Shown piece by piece: positions 24,758 through 33,572 of a stretch of DNA of 64,000 nucleotides. The first letter of the stretch is position 1; every line of letters begins with the position of its first letter. Location: NCBI GenBank assembly GCA_016845345.1, contig JAERSV010000004.1:62001-126000 (forward strand). Direction: 5' to 3'. This DNA comes from Methanobacteriota archaeon. Its GTDB lineage: Archaea > Thermoplasmatota > Poseidoniia > Poseidoniales > Thalassarchaeaceae. The notes under the pieces were generated by a model, which did not search any database, had not been told where the DNA came from, and saw only the letters and a program-made list of their open reading frames with translations. The position numbers were made by a program, and so were the translations under genes.

Positions 24758-26092
24758 TTACATTCCTAGGCTGGTGAGTGCTGTTGCAACGTGTTGATCT
24801 TCGGGATGAAGCCTTCGGGCGGTCTCAAGCATCCGGCGAAGTGCCTCTTCCCTACCCAATTTTTTGAGTACAACACCCACGTGGAAAAGAATCTCTTTTC
24901 GGTCTCCAAGATGAGGACCTAATTTGTCAAGTTCTCTAGCCGCACCATCCAAATCGCCAGCCTTCACTGATTCCATCACTTGACGCAATTTCCTCTTTAC
25001 GAGTAAGTCATCATAGGATTCACCTTGTGGCCATGGCCACATATGGTCATCTAGGGGAGGAGGGCTTGGCGAATGTGACTCTACTTTGGCATCAACATCC
25101 AATCCTGCATCCTGTTTGAATGCATTAGCATCTGGTCTTGTTGATGGAACAGTTGGTAATGCTGGAGTTGTTGGTACTGAAGGAAGTGCAGGTGTTTTAG
25201 TCGCTGCTGCACCGTTTGCAGCAGCAGGATTCAAACTCGGAAGTTTTGGAATCTCTGGTTTGGCTACAGGAGTGGGACTTGGAGTCGGGGTTGCATTCAC
25301 CTGTGGTGTTGCGGGCAGAGCCGGTGGGGTAGTGGCTGGAGTCTCTGGGATTGTAGTTGCTACTGGAGTAGGAGTAGGGACAACTACTGGCTCAACCGCC
25401 ACAGGTTGGGCCACTGCCGCAGGTTCGGCAACAGGTTCGGCCACTGTTTCGGCCACTGGTTCGGCTTCAACAGTAGGAGTTGGTTGTGCATTAACTTCAG
25501 ATGAGGTCTCTTGTTTCTCTTCTGGTACCTCAGAGGGGTCGGACAATGGCTCTTCTTCTGTAGAATTCTCCGTGACCCCTTTTGGCAATAATGGCACAAC
25601 TAGGTCAACCTGATGAGTTGGCTCTTCAACGGTCTCAACTTCCTTTGAGGTAGGGACTACGAACTTCTCCACATTCTTGGGTGCATCTGATGTACTGAGT
25701 TCATATTCACCGTCTTCTAATTCTTCAGCAACTTTAGGAACTTGACTTGGTGCATCTGCTTCAATGGCTGCAAAGTTAGGTGCCGCAGACAAAGCGACTG
25801 CCTCTGAATCCTCTTCATACTGGCTGACATCAATCGTCACATCATCGATTTCAAAGGTATGTTTTGACCAATCAACAACCTCACCATCATCGCCATCTTC
25901 ATCCTCGGCTAACAATTCATCAAAAATAGATGTACTAACTTCTTCAGAAACGCTCTCATCTTGTTCAATAATACTCTTTCCAAGTTGATGATAACACTTC
26001 GGGCATTCTTCAACCCCTTCGGGAGAAACTTCGCTGCATAAAGGGCAGGTTATGCCTGCCTCTTCCTTTGACTTGCGCCAGCGTCCGAACAT
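24758..26092 (-). CDS. Zinc-ribbon, proline-rich linker, C-terminal helical protein
   Basis: 444 aa from ATG 26092 (GTG 26116 lies above the likely transcript start; a TATAAT-type box lies near 26125-26131). The N-terminus has a zinc ribbon CPLCSEVSPEGVEECPKC. A long acidic region and a Pro/Thr/Val/Ala-rich linker follow (about 150-330). The last about 90 residues (LVKRKLRQVMESVKAGDLDGA and onward) are TPR-like helices (LGRE.ALRRMLETARRLHPED). The layout resembles a scaffold or adaptor; no function is assignable. Its linker is compositionally like the two Pro-rich repeat proteins of this window, though without Met-Gly repeats. Confidence 0.75.
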   Translation of the reverse strand: MFGRWRKSKEEAGITCPLCSEVSPEGVEECPKCYHQLGKSIIEQDESVSEEVSTSIFDELLAEDEDGDDGEVVDWSKHTFEIDDVTIDVSQYEEDSEAVALSAAPNFAAIEADAPSQVPKVAEELEDGEYELSTSDAPKNVEKFVVPTSKEVETVEEPTHQVDLVVPLLPKGVTENSTEEEPLSDPSEVPEEKQETSSEVNAQPTPTVEAEPVAETVAEPVAEPAAVAQPVAVEPVVVPTPTPVATTIPETPATTPPALPATPQVNATPTPSPTPVAKPEIPKLPSLNPAAANGAAATKTPALPSVPTTPALPTVPSTRPDANAFKQDAGLDVDAKVESHSPSPPPLDDHMWPWPQGESYDDLLVKRKLRQVMESVKAGDLDGAARELDKLGPHLGDRKEILFHVGVVLKKLGREEALRRMLETARRLHPEDQHVATALTSLGM

Positions 26093-26220
26093 TTGCCTCA
26101 ATCTATATCCGCGCACGATTAGGGTATAATACTCACCATCTGATGTATGCTTGATTCATCCGCCTACGGCGGTATTCCACAATTGGAAGGTTGAAAGACA
26201 ACAGGTTGCCCGCCTAAAAT

Positions 26221-28236
26221 GTGGCAGATGGAAAGCGAGGTGACGTTCGTCGTCTCAAACCGGGTGATGGTTCAGACTTACCTTCACCCACACTTGATGG
26301 TGAGACCACTCGGTTCATCCGTGCCCAAGATTTTCACGGCCGCTATTCGCGATTAATCACTTGGGAACTTGAGGATGAAATGGCACAGGTTGATGAACGG
26401 TTGCGCCATTGGTCTAATCAAAAGTTGGTAGAGCATGGCTACACTCTAATCGGCGTAATTGCTAGAAATAGCGGCTGGTTATTTGGTGACAGAGTTGTAA
26501 AATTCTCTGCTCAAAAAGGACAAAATCTTGGGAACCATCGGTTTTCGCAGGGAGATATTGTCACAATATGCCGTAACAATCCACTCAAAGAAATTCCCGT
26601 TGAAGGTATTGTTCTAACCCGAAAACGTAACTCCATTTCAGTTGTTGTTTCAGAAAACCTTGACAAGGTTCGTACCGGTACTTGGCGCATCGACAGGGGA
26701 GCAAACAGAGTTGCTCATGATAGGATGCAGGATGCACTTCGTGAAATTCTTCGAGATGACCCCCCCACAACACTCTCAGATTTACTACTTGGTAAACCAA
26801 GAGACATTAATGATTCAGCCAAAATGAGGCCTGAATTTCGCGGCGTAAAATGGCGTGATGTCTACTCTCCAAATGAACTAAATGAAAGCCAAGGAGAGGC
26901 TTTTGAAAGAGCCATGACATCTAGACTTAGTCTGATTCAAGGGCCACCGGGAACTGGCAAAACCCACACCGCGGTAAGAATCCTTCAAGGGTGGGCAAAG
27001 CAAGGCACTGGTCCAATTTTGGCGACTGCTGACAGTAATGTAGCAGTTGATAATCTGCTTGAGGGCTTATTGGACCTTGGTGTTAAAGCGGTTAGAATCG
27101 GTCAACCCGTAAAAGTGAGAGCACATCTCAGGTCTGCAACTGTACGAGCAAAAATAGAAGAGCATCCACTTCAAGAAGAGGTCCGGGAATTACTGGGTCT
27201 TCAGGAAAGTCTACAGCGACGTCTACCTACTTTCAAAGGTAAGGAAAAAGGGTTAGCACATCGTGATTTAAAGATGGGATGGAAATCAATTAGAGCACTG
27301 GAGACATCGATGAGTGATGATGTTCTTGATGGCGCTGAAGTCATTTGCTCCACATGCATTGGTGTTGGACATCAGATTCTTGGACAACGCAAATTTTCCA
27401 ACATTCTAATTGATGAAGCGACACAAGCAATTGAACCGGCGACATGGGTTCCAATCATGCGAAGTTGTCGCCGCCTTGTTTTAGTTGGCGATCATCGCCA
27501 ACTTCCACCCACCGTAATTTCTCGTCGCGCCGAACAGGATGGTTTGAGGCGAAGTCTGTTCGAGCGTATGATAGATGTTGGAATGATTCCAACCATGCTA
27601 AAAACCCAATATCGAATGCATCCAGTGATTGCAGAATATTCGTCAGCACGCTACTATGATAATCAACTTGAAAATGGAGTTAGCGCGGATGATAGAATTG
27701 CACCCGCCGGCTTCTTGTGGCCTGATTGGAATGCACCTGTTGCCTTTGTTCCAATTGAAGGTGCTGAGGAATTAGCAGTTGATGGAAAATCACGAATCAA
27801 CCGAGATGAAGCAGGATGGGTCGTGAAAATAGTTGACCAATTACTCAGCGCTGGTGACTTAGAACCATCAGATATCGGAGTAGTTTCGCCTTACAGTGGT
27901 CAAGTGCAATTACTAACAGATTTGTTTGACGGAAAAGGAATTTTAGCGGGTGAAGGCGATGAAGAAGCAGGTGGTCTTGAAATCCGAAGTATTGATGGAT
28001 ATCAAGGGCGTGAAAAAGAAGTCATTGTTCTATCAACAGTAAGAGCAAACCATGACGGCGAAGTCGGATTCTTGTCGGACCACAGGAGGCTCAATGTCGC
28101 AATCACTAGACCTCGCCGCGGCCTAATCGTCGTGGGATGTGCTGACACCCTTCGTCATGATGGGGATTGGGAGGGCTGGCTTGATTGGGTTAGGGATAGG
28201 AAACTTGAGGCGTGGCATGTCCTCCAGAGTTACTGA
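26221..28236 (+). CDS. Superfamily 1 (Upf1/IGHMBP2-like) helicase
   Basis: 671 aa from GTG 26221. SF1B helicases of the Upf1/SMUBP-2/Dna2 group unwind nucleic acid 5' to 3' using ATP. Walker A is GPPGTGKTHTA (residues about 241-251). Walker B is DEATQA (Asp398, Glu399). VLVGDHRQLPPT is motif III, MLKTQYRMHP motif IV, IRSIDGYQGREKEVIVLS motif V, and RRLNVAITRPR motif VI. An N-terminal beta-barrel region of about 200 residues precedes the motor, as in IGHMBP2. It lacks an extra nuclease domain, which separates it from Dna2. DNA versus RNA substrate is unknown. Confidence 0.92.
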   Translation: MADGKRGDVRRLKPGDGSDLPSPTLDGETTRFIRAQDFHGRYSRLITWELEDEMAQVDERLRHWSNQKLVEHGYTLIGVIARNSGWLFGDRVVKFSAQKGQNLGNHRFSQGDIVTICRNNPLKEIPVEGIVLTRKRNSISVVVSENLDKVRTGTWRIDRGANRVAHDRMQDALREILRDDPPTTLSDLLLGKPRDINDSAKMRPEFRGVKWRDVYSPNELNESQGEAFERAMTSRLSLIQGPPGTGKTHTAVRILQGWAKQGTGPILATADSNVAVDNLLEGLLDLGVKAVRIGQPVKVRAHLRSATVRAKIEEHPLQEEVRELLGLQESLQRRLPTFKGKEKGLAHRDLKMGWKSIRALETSMSDDVLDGAEVICSTCIGVGHQILGQRKFSNILIDEATQAIEPATWVPIMRSCRRLVLVGDHRQLPPTVISRRAEQDGLRRSLFERMIDVGMIPTMLKTQYRMHPVIAEYSSARYYDNQLENGVSADDRIAPAGFLWPDWNAPVAFVPIEGAEELAVDGKSRINRDEAGWVVKIVDQLLSAGDLEPSDIGVVSPYSGQVQLLTDLFDGKGILAGEGDEEAGGLEIRSIDGYQGREKEVIVLSTVRANHDGEVGFLSDHRRLNVAITRPRRGLIVVGCADTLRHDGDWEGWLDWVRDRKLEAWHVLQSY

Positions 28237-28247
28237 GAGGTGGCGAG

Positions 28248-28853
28248 ATGACCGAACAAGAGAACCCAATATCCACACACCAAGGGGAATTTGTCAACCC
28301 AGCAAAAGAAGCTGTGAAAGCAGCGGGGGGGCACTGGATAATTCCTGAAGGAACTATACTCGCCGGGGCGTCTACGCGGGCGCTCGCATACATGATTGAC
28401 ACGGTTTTCGTGATGGGGTTACTACACCTGATAACCTCTCTTTTATCCGGTGGAGTCGCGAGTATTGTGCAAGCGTATAACCTAGGATTGGCTCTTTCTG
28501 GAGGCAAAGGCACAGCACTATTCTTGGTTGATTGGTTCTTGATTTTCTCTGCAAATTACCTCTATCACAAATTTACTGGAATCCGCTATGGACGTTCTTA
28601 CGCACAGCGCTGGTTTGGTTTGGCAGTGGTACTTGAGGATGGTAAACCCCTAACAAAAAGTGATTGGGATGCACGGGCACTAAGAAAAATGAAGTATGCA
28701 ATTCCATTATTTGGAATGTTATTGTTTGGAATTCGTGATTTGATGTTAATCCATAAACGCCATACACATCAAAGTTCAATTGATTTGACTGTTGGCTCTA
28801 TTGTCGTGGATGGAACTAGTTTACCTCCAGCATTGCGAAAACATCTTCGTTAA
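28248..28853 (+). CDS. RDD-family membrane protein
   Basis: 201 aa from ATG 28248 (GAGGTG upstream); GTG 28212 would overlap the helicase gene. The RDD domain is recognised by GASTRALAYMIDTVFV (Arg and Asp in the first helix), a second helix region around LFLVDWFLIFSANYLYH, and an RYGRSYAQRWFGLAVV segment with the conserved basic loop, followed by a charged end. RDD proteins are small membrane proteins of mostly unknown role; some are linked to ion transport. Directly downstream of the helicase gene by 11 bp. Confidence 0.88.
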   Translation: MTEQENPISTHQGEFVNPAKEAVKAAGGHWIIPEGTILAGASTRALAYMIDTVFVMGLLHLITSLLSGGVASIVQAYNLGLALSGGKGTALFLVDWFLIFSANYLYHKFTGIRYGRSYAQRWFGLAVVLEDGKPLTKSDWDARALRKMKYAIPLFGMLLFGIRDLMLIHKRHTHQSSIDLTVGSIVVDGTSLPPALRKHLR

Positions 28854-28874
28854 TCTTGAATTATACAATAAAAA

Positions 28875-28893
28875 TTTCTGAATAACTCAGAAA
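28875..28893 (+). terminator. Hairpin after the RDD gene
   Basis: TTTCTGA and TCAGAAA form a perfect 7-bp stem with a 5-nt loop, about 22 nt after the RDD stop codon. AT-rich sequence surrounds it. Confidence 0.45.
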
Positions 28894-28990
28894 ATGAGTC
28901 AATATGAGAAAAACACAAGTTGGGAATTAGAGCACTTGGCGGGGTGCGCTTCAAGTAATGGGGCGGCTGTCGGTACGGTTGGGAGTGCCC

Positions 28991-30133
28991 ATGAGCGACG
29001 AATTAACCGTGCAGAGTGGAGCACTCAATATTCGTATCCACTGCATTCAAGATGATATTGATGACGATGATAGGGATGCTCTCAGAATCGTAATTGAAGT
29101 TACAAATGAGGGCGCTCAAACAATATCTGGTATTGTTCCTCGAATGCGAACGATGGATGGTGGTAAGGCTGAAGCATTCGAATCTGCAAGTGAGATACAA
29201 GCAGGTCTTCGACAAGATTACTCATATTTTGTCAATCCTGATTCTGGGGCTTGGTTGTTTAAACTAGAATACCAATCAAATGCTGGTGGTCAGACAGTTG
29301 AATTAGGCCCACATCCATCTGACCTTAGAGTTGAGGAGAGTTTCCGGAAGCCAGTGCAATCAGATGGAAGAGGCAGTGCCGTAGGTGGTAGCATTTTTGA
29401 TGCTGCTTTTGGTAATGCTTTGGTTGATTTTGGAGGGGAACCTGAACCTGCTGTTGCCGTTGCTGCAGCACCATCCTCGGACCCTTTGGCCAGTGCATTT
29501 AGTGCGGAAATTCCTGTACAAGAACCGGTTGCAACTCCGCCAGCGAGCAATCTTCTCGCTCCCGCGCACGCACCAATTTCCGCCCCCATTTCTGCACCTG
29601 TTGCAGAACCTGAGCCACCCACTGCACCTACTGGCCCTCCTCCCCAAATGAATCCACCAGCTACAATTGAAAAACCTCCCACACCAGCTCAAGAACCACA
29701 ACCTGCCCCTGCATCAGTACCAGAGAGTCCACCGACTAATCCAATGCCATCTGGGCCGATGGGGCCGGGGCCAATGCCGCCGGGAGGAATGCCACCTGGA
29801 CCAATGCCACCCGGAGCGATGCCGCCTGGAATGATGCCACCGGGAGGAATGCCGCCTGGAATGATGCCGCCCGGAGGAATGCCGCCTGGGATGATGCCAC
29901 CGGGAGGAATGCCGCCAGGGCCAATGCCACCCGGAGGGGTGCCACCTGGAATGATGCCGCCTGGGATGATGCCGCCAGGGCCAATGCCGCCCGGCCCAAT
30001 GCCGCCGGATATGGCGCCACCTAGTGGAATGACTCCTCCACAAGGTCCACCACAAGGTCCACCGCAAGGTCCACCGCAAGGCCCCCCAGGGGCGAGCGAA
30101 TTGGAAAAACCCGATGGAGTGAATGTTGAGTGA
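28991..30133 (+). CDS. Beta-domain plus Pro-Gly-Met repeat protein
   Basis: 380 aa from ATG 28991; an ATG at 28958 would add 11 residues and cannot be excluded. Residues about 5-115 form a beta-sandwich-like domain, with LNIRIHCIQDDIDDDDRD, LRIVIEVTNEGAQTISG and WLFKLEYQS, reminiscent of CARDB-type folds. A Pro/Ala-rich linker follows. The last third is Pro-Gly-Met repeats with a 10-residue period. There is no signal peptide or membrane segment, so it is probably cytoplasmic. The repeat type matches that of the SAP-like protein at 1734-3788. It is translationally coupled (GTGA overlap) to a small membrane protein. Function unknown. Confidence 0.78.
   Translation: MSDELTVQSGALNIRIHCIQDDIDDDDRDALRIVIEVTNEGAQTISGIVPRMRTMDGGKAEAFESASEIQAGLRQDYSYFVNPDSGAWLFKLEYQSNAGGQTVELGPHPSDLRVEESFRKPVQSDGRGSAVGGSIFDAAFGNALVDFGGEPEPAVAVAAAPSSDPLASAFSAEIPVQEPVATPPASNLLAPAHAPISAPISAPVAEPEPPTAPTGPPPQMNPPATIEKPPTPAQEPQPAPASVPESPPTNPMPSGPMGPGPMPPGGMPPGPMPPGAMPPGMMPPGGMPPGMMPPGGMPPGMMPPGGMPPGPMPPGGVPPGMMPPGMMPPGPMPPGPMPPDMAPPSGMTPPQGPPQGPPQGPPQGPPGASELEKPDGVNVE
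29764..30020 (+). repeat. Tandem 30-nt PPGGMPPGMM-type coding repeats
   Basis: Units encoding PPGGMPPGMM and PPGPMPPGGM variants repeat through the C-terminus of the gene, with small DNA differences. The minus-strand open frames here are a by-product. Confidence 0.82.
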
Positions 30134-30534
30134 GCCAAGAATTGGAAAATTATAGTTCTATTACGCCAATTGATGACGAACTACAAGGGCGATTCAAAAT
30201 CTTGAGAATTGTTGCTTTCATGCGATGGATAACCCTACTTGCTGGTCCGGCTGCAATTTTGATTGATGATTACATTCAACCATGGCTATTGAGGGGGGGA
30301 TACCCTTCAATTTTGACAATGGAGGATCTAAGCAGGTTTCTTTTCTTAGAGGTATTAGGTATTTCGACGTATATTGATGAGGAGCAATTTCTTGCAATTT
30401 ATCACCATGTAAACATCGTCTCATGTTTTCTGTTTGTGGTGTTTGTAGGTTGGGTATTATTCGCCAAGAAAAAAGCAGTCATTGCCGCTCGTGACTTGAC
30501 ACTAATGGAACAAAAAATGAGGGGGAATATTTGA
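30130..30534 (+). CDS. Small two-helix membrane protein
   Basis: 134 aa from GTG 30130, overlapping the preceding stop by 4 nt (GTGA). Two hydrophobic segments are visible: about 30-55 (IVAFMRWITLLAGPAAILI) and about 88-115 (VNIVSCFLFVVFVGWVLF). Between them is a hydrophilic loop. The ends are charged; the C-terminus is basic. No family recognised. Coupling to the Pro-Gly-Met repeat gene and to the following small gene suggests a joint role. Confidence 0.6.
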   Translation: MSQELENYSSITPIDDELQGRFKILRIVAFMRWITLLAGPAAILIDDYIQPWLLRGGYPSILTMEDLSRFLFLEVLGISTYIDEEQFLAIYHHVNIVSCFLFVVFVGWVLFAKKKAVIAARDLTLMEQKMRGNI

Positions 30535-30535
30535 G

Positions 30536-30802
30536 GTGGGAGAATATCTCTTGGAAATTTGTAGTGGACGGGCCGCTTGGCAAGTTCAACCATCTTCCTC
30601 TGACCCAATTGAAATGAATGAGGTTTCTGAGAAAATCATTGCATCAGGCTGGGAATGCACACTTAGAAATCGATTATGTTACACCTTTTCTGGTTCAGTC
30701 AACTTGACACTTTTTCCAAGTGGCAAGTTATTGATAAAAACTGCAAATCAGCAAATTGCTGATGAAATCGCCGAAAAACATGTTGAATCTTGGCTAACTT
30801 GA
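30536..30802 (+). CDS. Small alpha/beta protein of unknown function
   Basis: 88 aa from GTG 30536, one base after the upstream stop codon. The second half, NLTLFPSGKLLIKT then IADEIAEKHVESWL, has the layout of a beta-strand, a Gly turn, a strand and a helix. Short ferredoxin-like modules appended to ThiF-type proteins look similar, but no assignment is made. It sits in a tight run ending in sua5 and map. Confidence 0.5.
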   Translation: MGEYLLEICSGRAAWQVQPSSSDPIEMNEVSEKIIASGWECTLRNRLCYTFSGSVNLTLFPSGKLLIKTANQQIADEIAEKHVESWLT

Positions 30803-30833
30803 GTTCGGGTTTGACGGTTTGTTTGAAGAGGGG

Positions 30834-31472
30834 ATGCCACGACGCTCTCCTGTTATGAGCGGCGATGACTCACATTGGCAAGCCTTGGTTGACAGGGTTA
30901 ATCACGGTCAACCCATTGTTTATCCAACCCCAAATTTACCTGCACTGGGTTGTAAACCTACTCCAGATGCTCTGGATGAATTATTCAGATTAAAGCAGAG
31001 AGGAAATGATATGGTTGTATCTCTAGCCGTGGCTGATTTAGAACAAGCAAGTGAAATTGTTGAGATACCAAAACAAGCGCGAAAATTGTTTGAGGATTTC
31101 CCTCCATCAACATTGACCCTAATCCTTCCCGCACTCAAAACTCTTGACAAGAGAGTTGGGGGGGATTCCATTGCTATTCGTATCATTACAACAGGAATTT
31201 GTGGAAAACTTCTCAGAGAAGTTGGACCACTTACAGCAACTAGTGCAAACCTTAGTGGGGTGAAACCTGTGGCAGATTGTCAAAAATCTGCTGAGGCATT
31301 AGGGATGGGTCCGACAGAATACATTGCTGGAACTTGTTCAAATGAACCACCCACTACGTTGATACGGTGTGATGACTACGCCACCCTCATATCGGGTGAG
31401 CAATTACAGGTTCTCAGAGAGGGTATCATAAGTAAAAAGGAGGTGAAATCGTGGTCAATGAAGAAGATTTGA
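30834..31472 (+). CDS. Sua5/YrdC-type threonylcarbamoyl-AMP synthase
   Basis: 212 aa from ATG 30834; TTG 30819 would add five residues and ATG 30855 remove seven. Sua5/YrdC makes threonylcarbamoyl-AMP from threonine, bicarbonate and ATP for t6A37 in tRNA. Signatures: VYPTPNLPALGCKP near the N-terminus, LFRLKQRG, the phosphate-binding region, a PSTLTLILP stretch, a SIAIRI segment, and TATSANLSG. It lacks the extra C-terminal domain of long Sua5 proteins, so it is the short YrdC form. Its end overlaps the map start by 22 nt. Confidence 0.88.
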   Translation: MPRRSPVMSGDDSHWQALVDRVNHGQPIVYPTPNLPALGCKPTPDALDELFRLKQRGNDMVVSLAVADLEQASEIVEIPKQARKLFEDFPPSTLTLILPALKTLDKRVGGDSIAIRIITTGICGKLLREVGPLTATSANLSGVKPVADCQKSAEALGMGPTEYIAGTCSNEPPTTLIRCDDYATLISGEQLQVLREGIISKKEVKSWSMKKI

Positions 31473-32464
31473 AAATCTGGCGTGATGCTGGACATGTTGC
31501 TCGCAGAGCATTAGAATCCATCAAGGATGAAATCAAACCTGGAGCAAGTTGGAATGATGTCATTGAATCTGCTGAACGCTATATTCGCCGCCATGGAGGT
31601 AAGGCTGCATTCCCAACAACAATTGCAGTGAATGACATCGCTGCCCATTACACAACCGACCACAATGAAAGTGATCCACCTGGTTGGGAAAAGGATATGG
31701 TGTTCAAAAAAGGAGATTTGGTTAAACTAGATATTGGTGTCCATGTGAAAGGGGCTATTGGAGATAATGCCCTAACACTAGAGGTAGGTAATAGTAACAA
31801 ACACACTGATCAAATAAAGGCTTCAATAGAGGCTAGGGGTGCATCGATCGAGAAGATGCACCCCGGTACTCCATGGCATGAAGTGGGCGCTGCTGCTGAA
31901 CAGGCTCAAACCGATGCGGGTTTTGCACCAATCAGTAATCTCTGTGGTCATCAACTTGAAACTTTCAATTTACACGCAGGAACTTCGGTTCCTTCGTATG
32001 CTTGTGGGCCTGATAACCCATCCTTCAAGGGTGAAGTCACGGAAGGTGGAATTTTTGCAGTTGAGCCTTTCAACACCACAGGTGCACAGGGATTAATAGA
32101 AAATGTCCCACCGAGGAATTCGAGCAATATTTGGAGAATAACAGGTGATATCTCGGTAAAGAAGGCTTTGGCAAAAAACAAGTTAAAGCCGTTAGGCGCT
32201 ACAATGGCAAGATATCTTGAAGAACGATATCACCAGTTACCATTTGCAGAAAGATGGGCATTCCCTCTGCTGAAAAAACCATTCCCAAATGAGGATGAAG
32301 AAAGCCTACAAAGTAAATGGGATGCTTTGACAAAGAAATTAATCAACATTCGTTTCCTTGAAACATACCACATGCTAAAGTGTGTGGATGGGGGATTGAT
32401 TAGTCAATACGAACACACCGTTTGGATCGCGCCTGGAGGCGCTGAAATTCTCACAATCGAATAA
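31451..32464 (+). CDS. map: Methionine aminopeptidase type II
   Basis: 337 aa; removes the initiator Met from new proteins. The type II core is visible in DIAAHYTTDHNESDPP, LVKLDIGVHVKGAIGDNALT (metal-binding Asp pair), NLCGHQLETFNLHAG (His), VEPFN (Glu) and the final EHTVWIAPGG (Glu). The insertion between the last two motifs marks the type II class. Start is GTG 31451, supported by a strong GGAGGTGA at 31439-31446 inside the sua5 coding end, so the two are translationally linked. Long structured sequence follows the stop. Confidence 0.94.
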   Translation: MVNEEDLKIWRDAGHVARRALESIKDEIKPGASWNDVIESAERYIRRHGGKAAFPTTIAVNDIAAHYTTDHNESDPPGWEKDMVFKKGDLVKLDIGVHVKGAIGDNALTLEVGNSNKHTDQIKASIEARGASIEKMHPGTPWHEVGAAAEQAQTDAGFAPISNLCGHQLETFNLHAGTSVPSYACGPDNPSFKGEVTEGGIFAVEPFNTTGAQGLIENVPPRNSSNIWRITGDISVKKALAKNKLKPLGATMARYLEERYHQLPFAERWAFPLLKKPFPNEDEESLQSKWDALTKKLINIRFLETYHMLKCVDGGLISQYEHTVWIAPGGAEILTIE

Positions 32465-32901
32465 AAAAAATGGTCTTAATAACAGCCTCACAAAGGCGAA
32501 ATTGGAGTATCTGCAATTGAAAACGATTTTATGCCATCACTGTAAGGGCTATTGTGAACAGGGCCGTTGAGTGTTCTTCGTCGAGTGTGCATCCCATCCC
32601 CTCTACGTATACCTCTCTCCCTGTTCACCTTTCTTTTTTGATAGATAGGCTGAGCCATCAATCGTGGTAAAATCCTGCTGAATTGCTATTAGGAGTAAAT
32701 CATCTGAAGGTGGTATTCTACAAAATATTTGTACTAGTGCGATGATGTTATATTTTCTGACACGATACTCTAAATACACATCAAATATTAGACCAGTGTT
32801 GCGTTTAGGAATGGATGTATTGTGATTCAATCCGGCAGTTACCTTAATATCAATAGGCATCATAGGCGGAAGCACCCCCGCTGGGGGAATGAGGACTAAA
32901 A
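32465..32901. other. Long intergenic region between map and the pilin gene, with a large stem-loop
   Basis: 437 bp without a supportable gene. It holds a perfect 10-bp stem, GTGAACAGGG (32554-32563) with CCCTGTTCAC (32619-32628), enclosing 55 nt, followed by a pyrimidine/T-rich run (32629-32639). This could be the map terminator or the end of a small RNA. Nearer the pilin gene are TTAATAT (about 32844-32850), a TATA candidate, and a CCCCC-GCT-GGGGG hairpin (about 32875-32887) in the presumed 5' UTR. A minus-strand open frame here looks like chance. No tRNA features. Confidence 0.5.
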
Positions 32902-33399
32902 ATGATGAAGAACGAGAAGAATGAGCAGGCAGTCAGCCCGGTTATCGCAACCATCCTAATGGTAGCAATCACCGTCGTGTTGGCCGGAGTACTGTACGTG
33001 TGGGCAAACAGCCTAGCAAGTGAGGGCACAGACACCTCAGCTAGCACACTGAACACATACACAGCAGATGACGCAGATGATGACGCAAACGATGCAGCTG
33101 GCGGAGCAGACACACTGATCCGCATGCAGATGACTGGCAAGGATGACCTAGCATGGTCATTCGTAAAGGTCACACTGAGTGTGGGTGACAACATCTACAC
33201 ATGCAGCGTAACAGCAGGCGATGACTGCACTATCAGCCAATCCGCTGGTAGCAACGACAACGCATGGGAACCTGGGGAGTACATCTTCCTAAGTGAAGGC
33301 ACAGCAGAAATCTGCAGTGCACAAGGCTGTGACGTCGGTATCTCCGTAACAAACGGTGGCCACACAGTTGCTGGTGACACAAGCCAGACTGTCAACTGA
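32902..33399 (+). CDS. Archaeal type IV pilin
   Basis: 165 aa. It has the class III (prepilin peptidase) leader and Pilin_N pattern: KNEKNEQ, then AVSPVIATILMVAITVVLAG, with the likely cut between Gln and Ala and no Phe+1. The hydrophobic helix forms the pilus core. The exported part is acidic (Asp/Ala/Gly-rich) with four Cys (ending TCSVTAGDDC and ICSAQGC), possibly two disulfides. Codons are strongly biased (ACA, GCA, GAC), unlike neighbours, which suits high expression. A strong hairpin terminator follows. Assembly ATPase and membrane genes are not in the window. Confidence 0.9.
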   Translation: MMKNEKNEQAVSPVIATILMVAITVVLAGVLYVWANSLASEGTDTSASTLNTYTADDADDDANDAAGGADTLIRMQMTGKDDLAWSFVKVTLSVGDNIYTCSVTAGDDCTISQSAGSNDNAWEPGEYIFLSEGTAEICSAQGCDVGISVTNGGHTVAGDTSQTVN

Positions 33400-33447
33400 G
33401 CGCTGAAAAGCTGTTCACGTAGATAACACAAGTAATGCAAACACGGT

Positions 33448-33493
33448 CCTCGTTGGGTCGCCTTCGGGCGGCTCAACGGGGGCCATTTTTTTT
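33448..33493 (+). terminator. Strong terminator of the pilin gene
   Basis: CCTCGTTGGGTCGCC-TTCG-GGCGGCTCAACGGGGG forms a long stem with a UUCG tetraloop and one or two non-Watson-Crick pairs, followed by GGCCA and a run of nine T. Confidence 0.75.
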
Positions 33494-33572
33494 TGTAAAA
33501 ATTTCACAACCAAGTGAATTAATCCTGTATTCTAAATTCTCGAATCATTGGATTTTGCATTCGCTCAATGAC

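Noticed and set aside
25086..25613. 175-codon plus-strand frame over the zinc-ribbon/proline-rich gene
   Set aside because: It is antisense to the Pro/Thr/Val-rich linker. Low complexity makes stop codons rare.
32603..32875. 90-codon open frame on the minus strand between map and the pilin gene
   Set aside because: It overlaps the stem-loop and promoter elements, its sequence shows no domain or coding bias I could see, and chance is sufficient to explain it.
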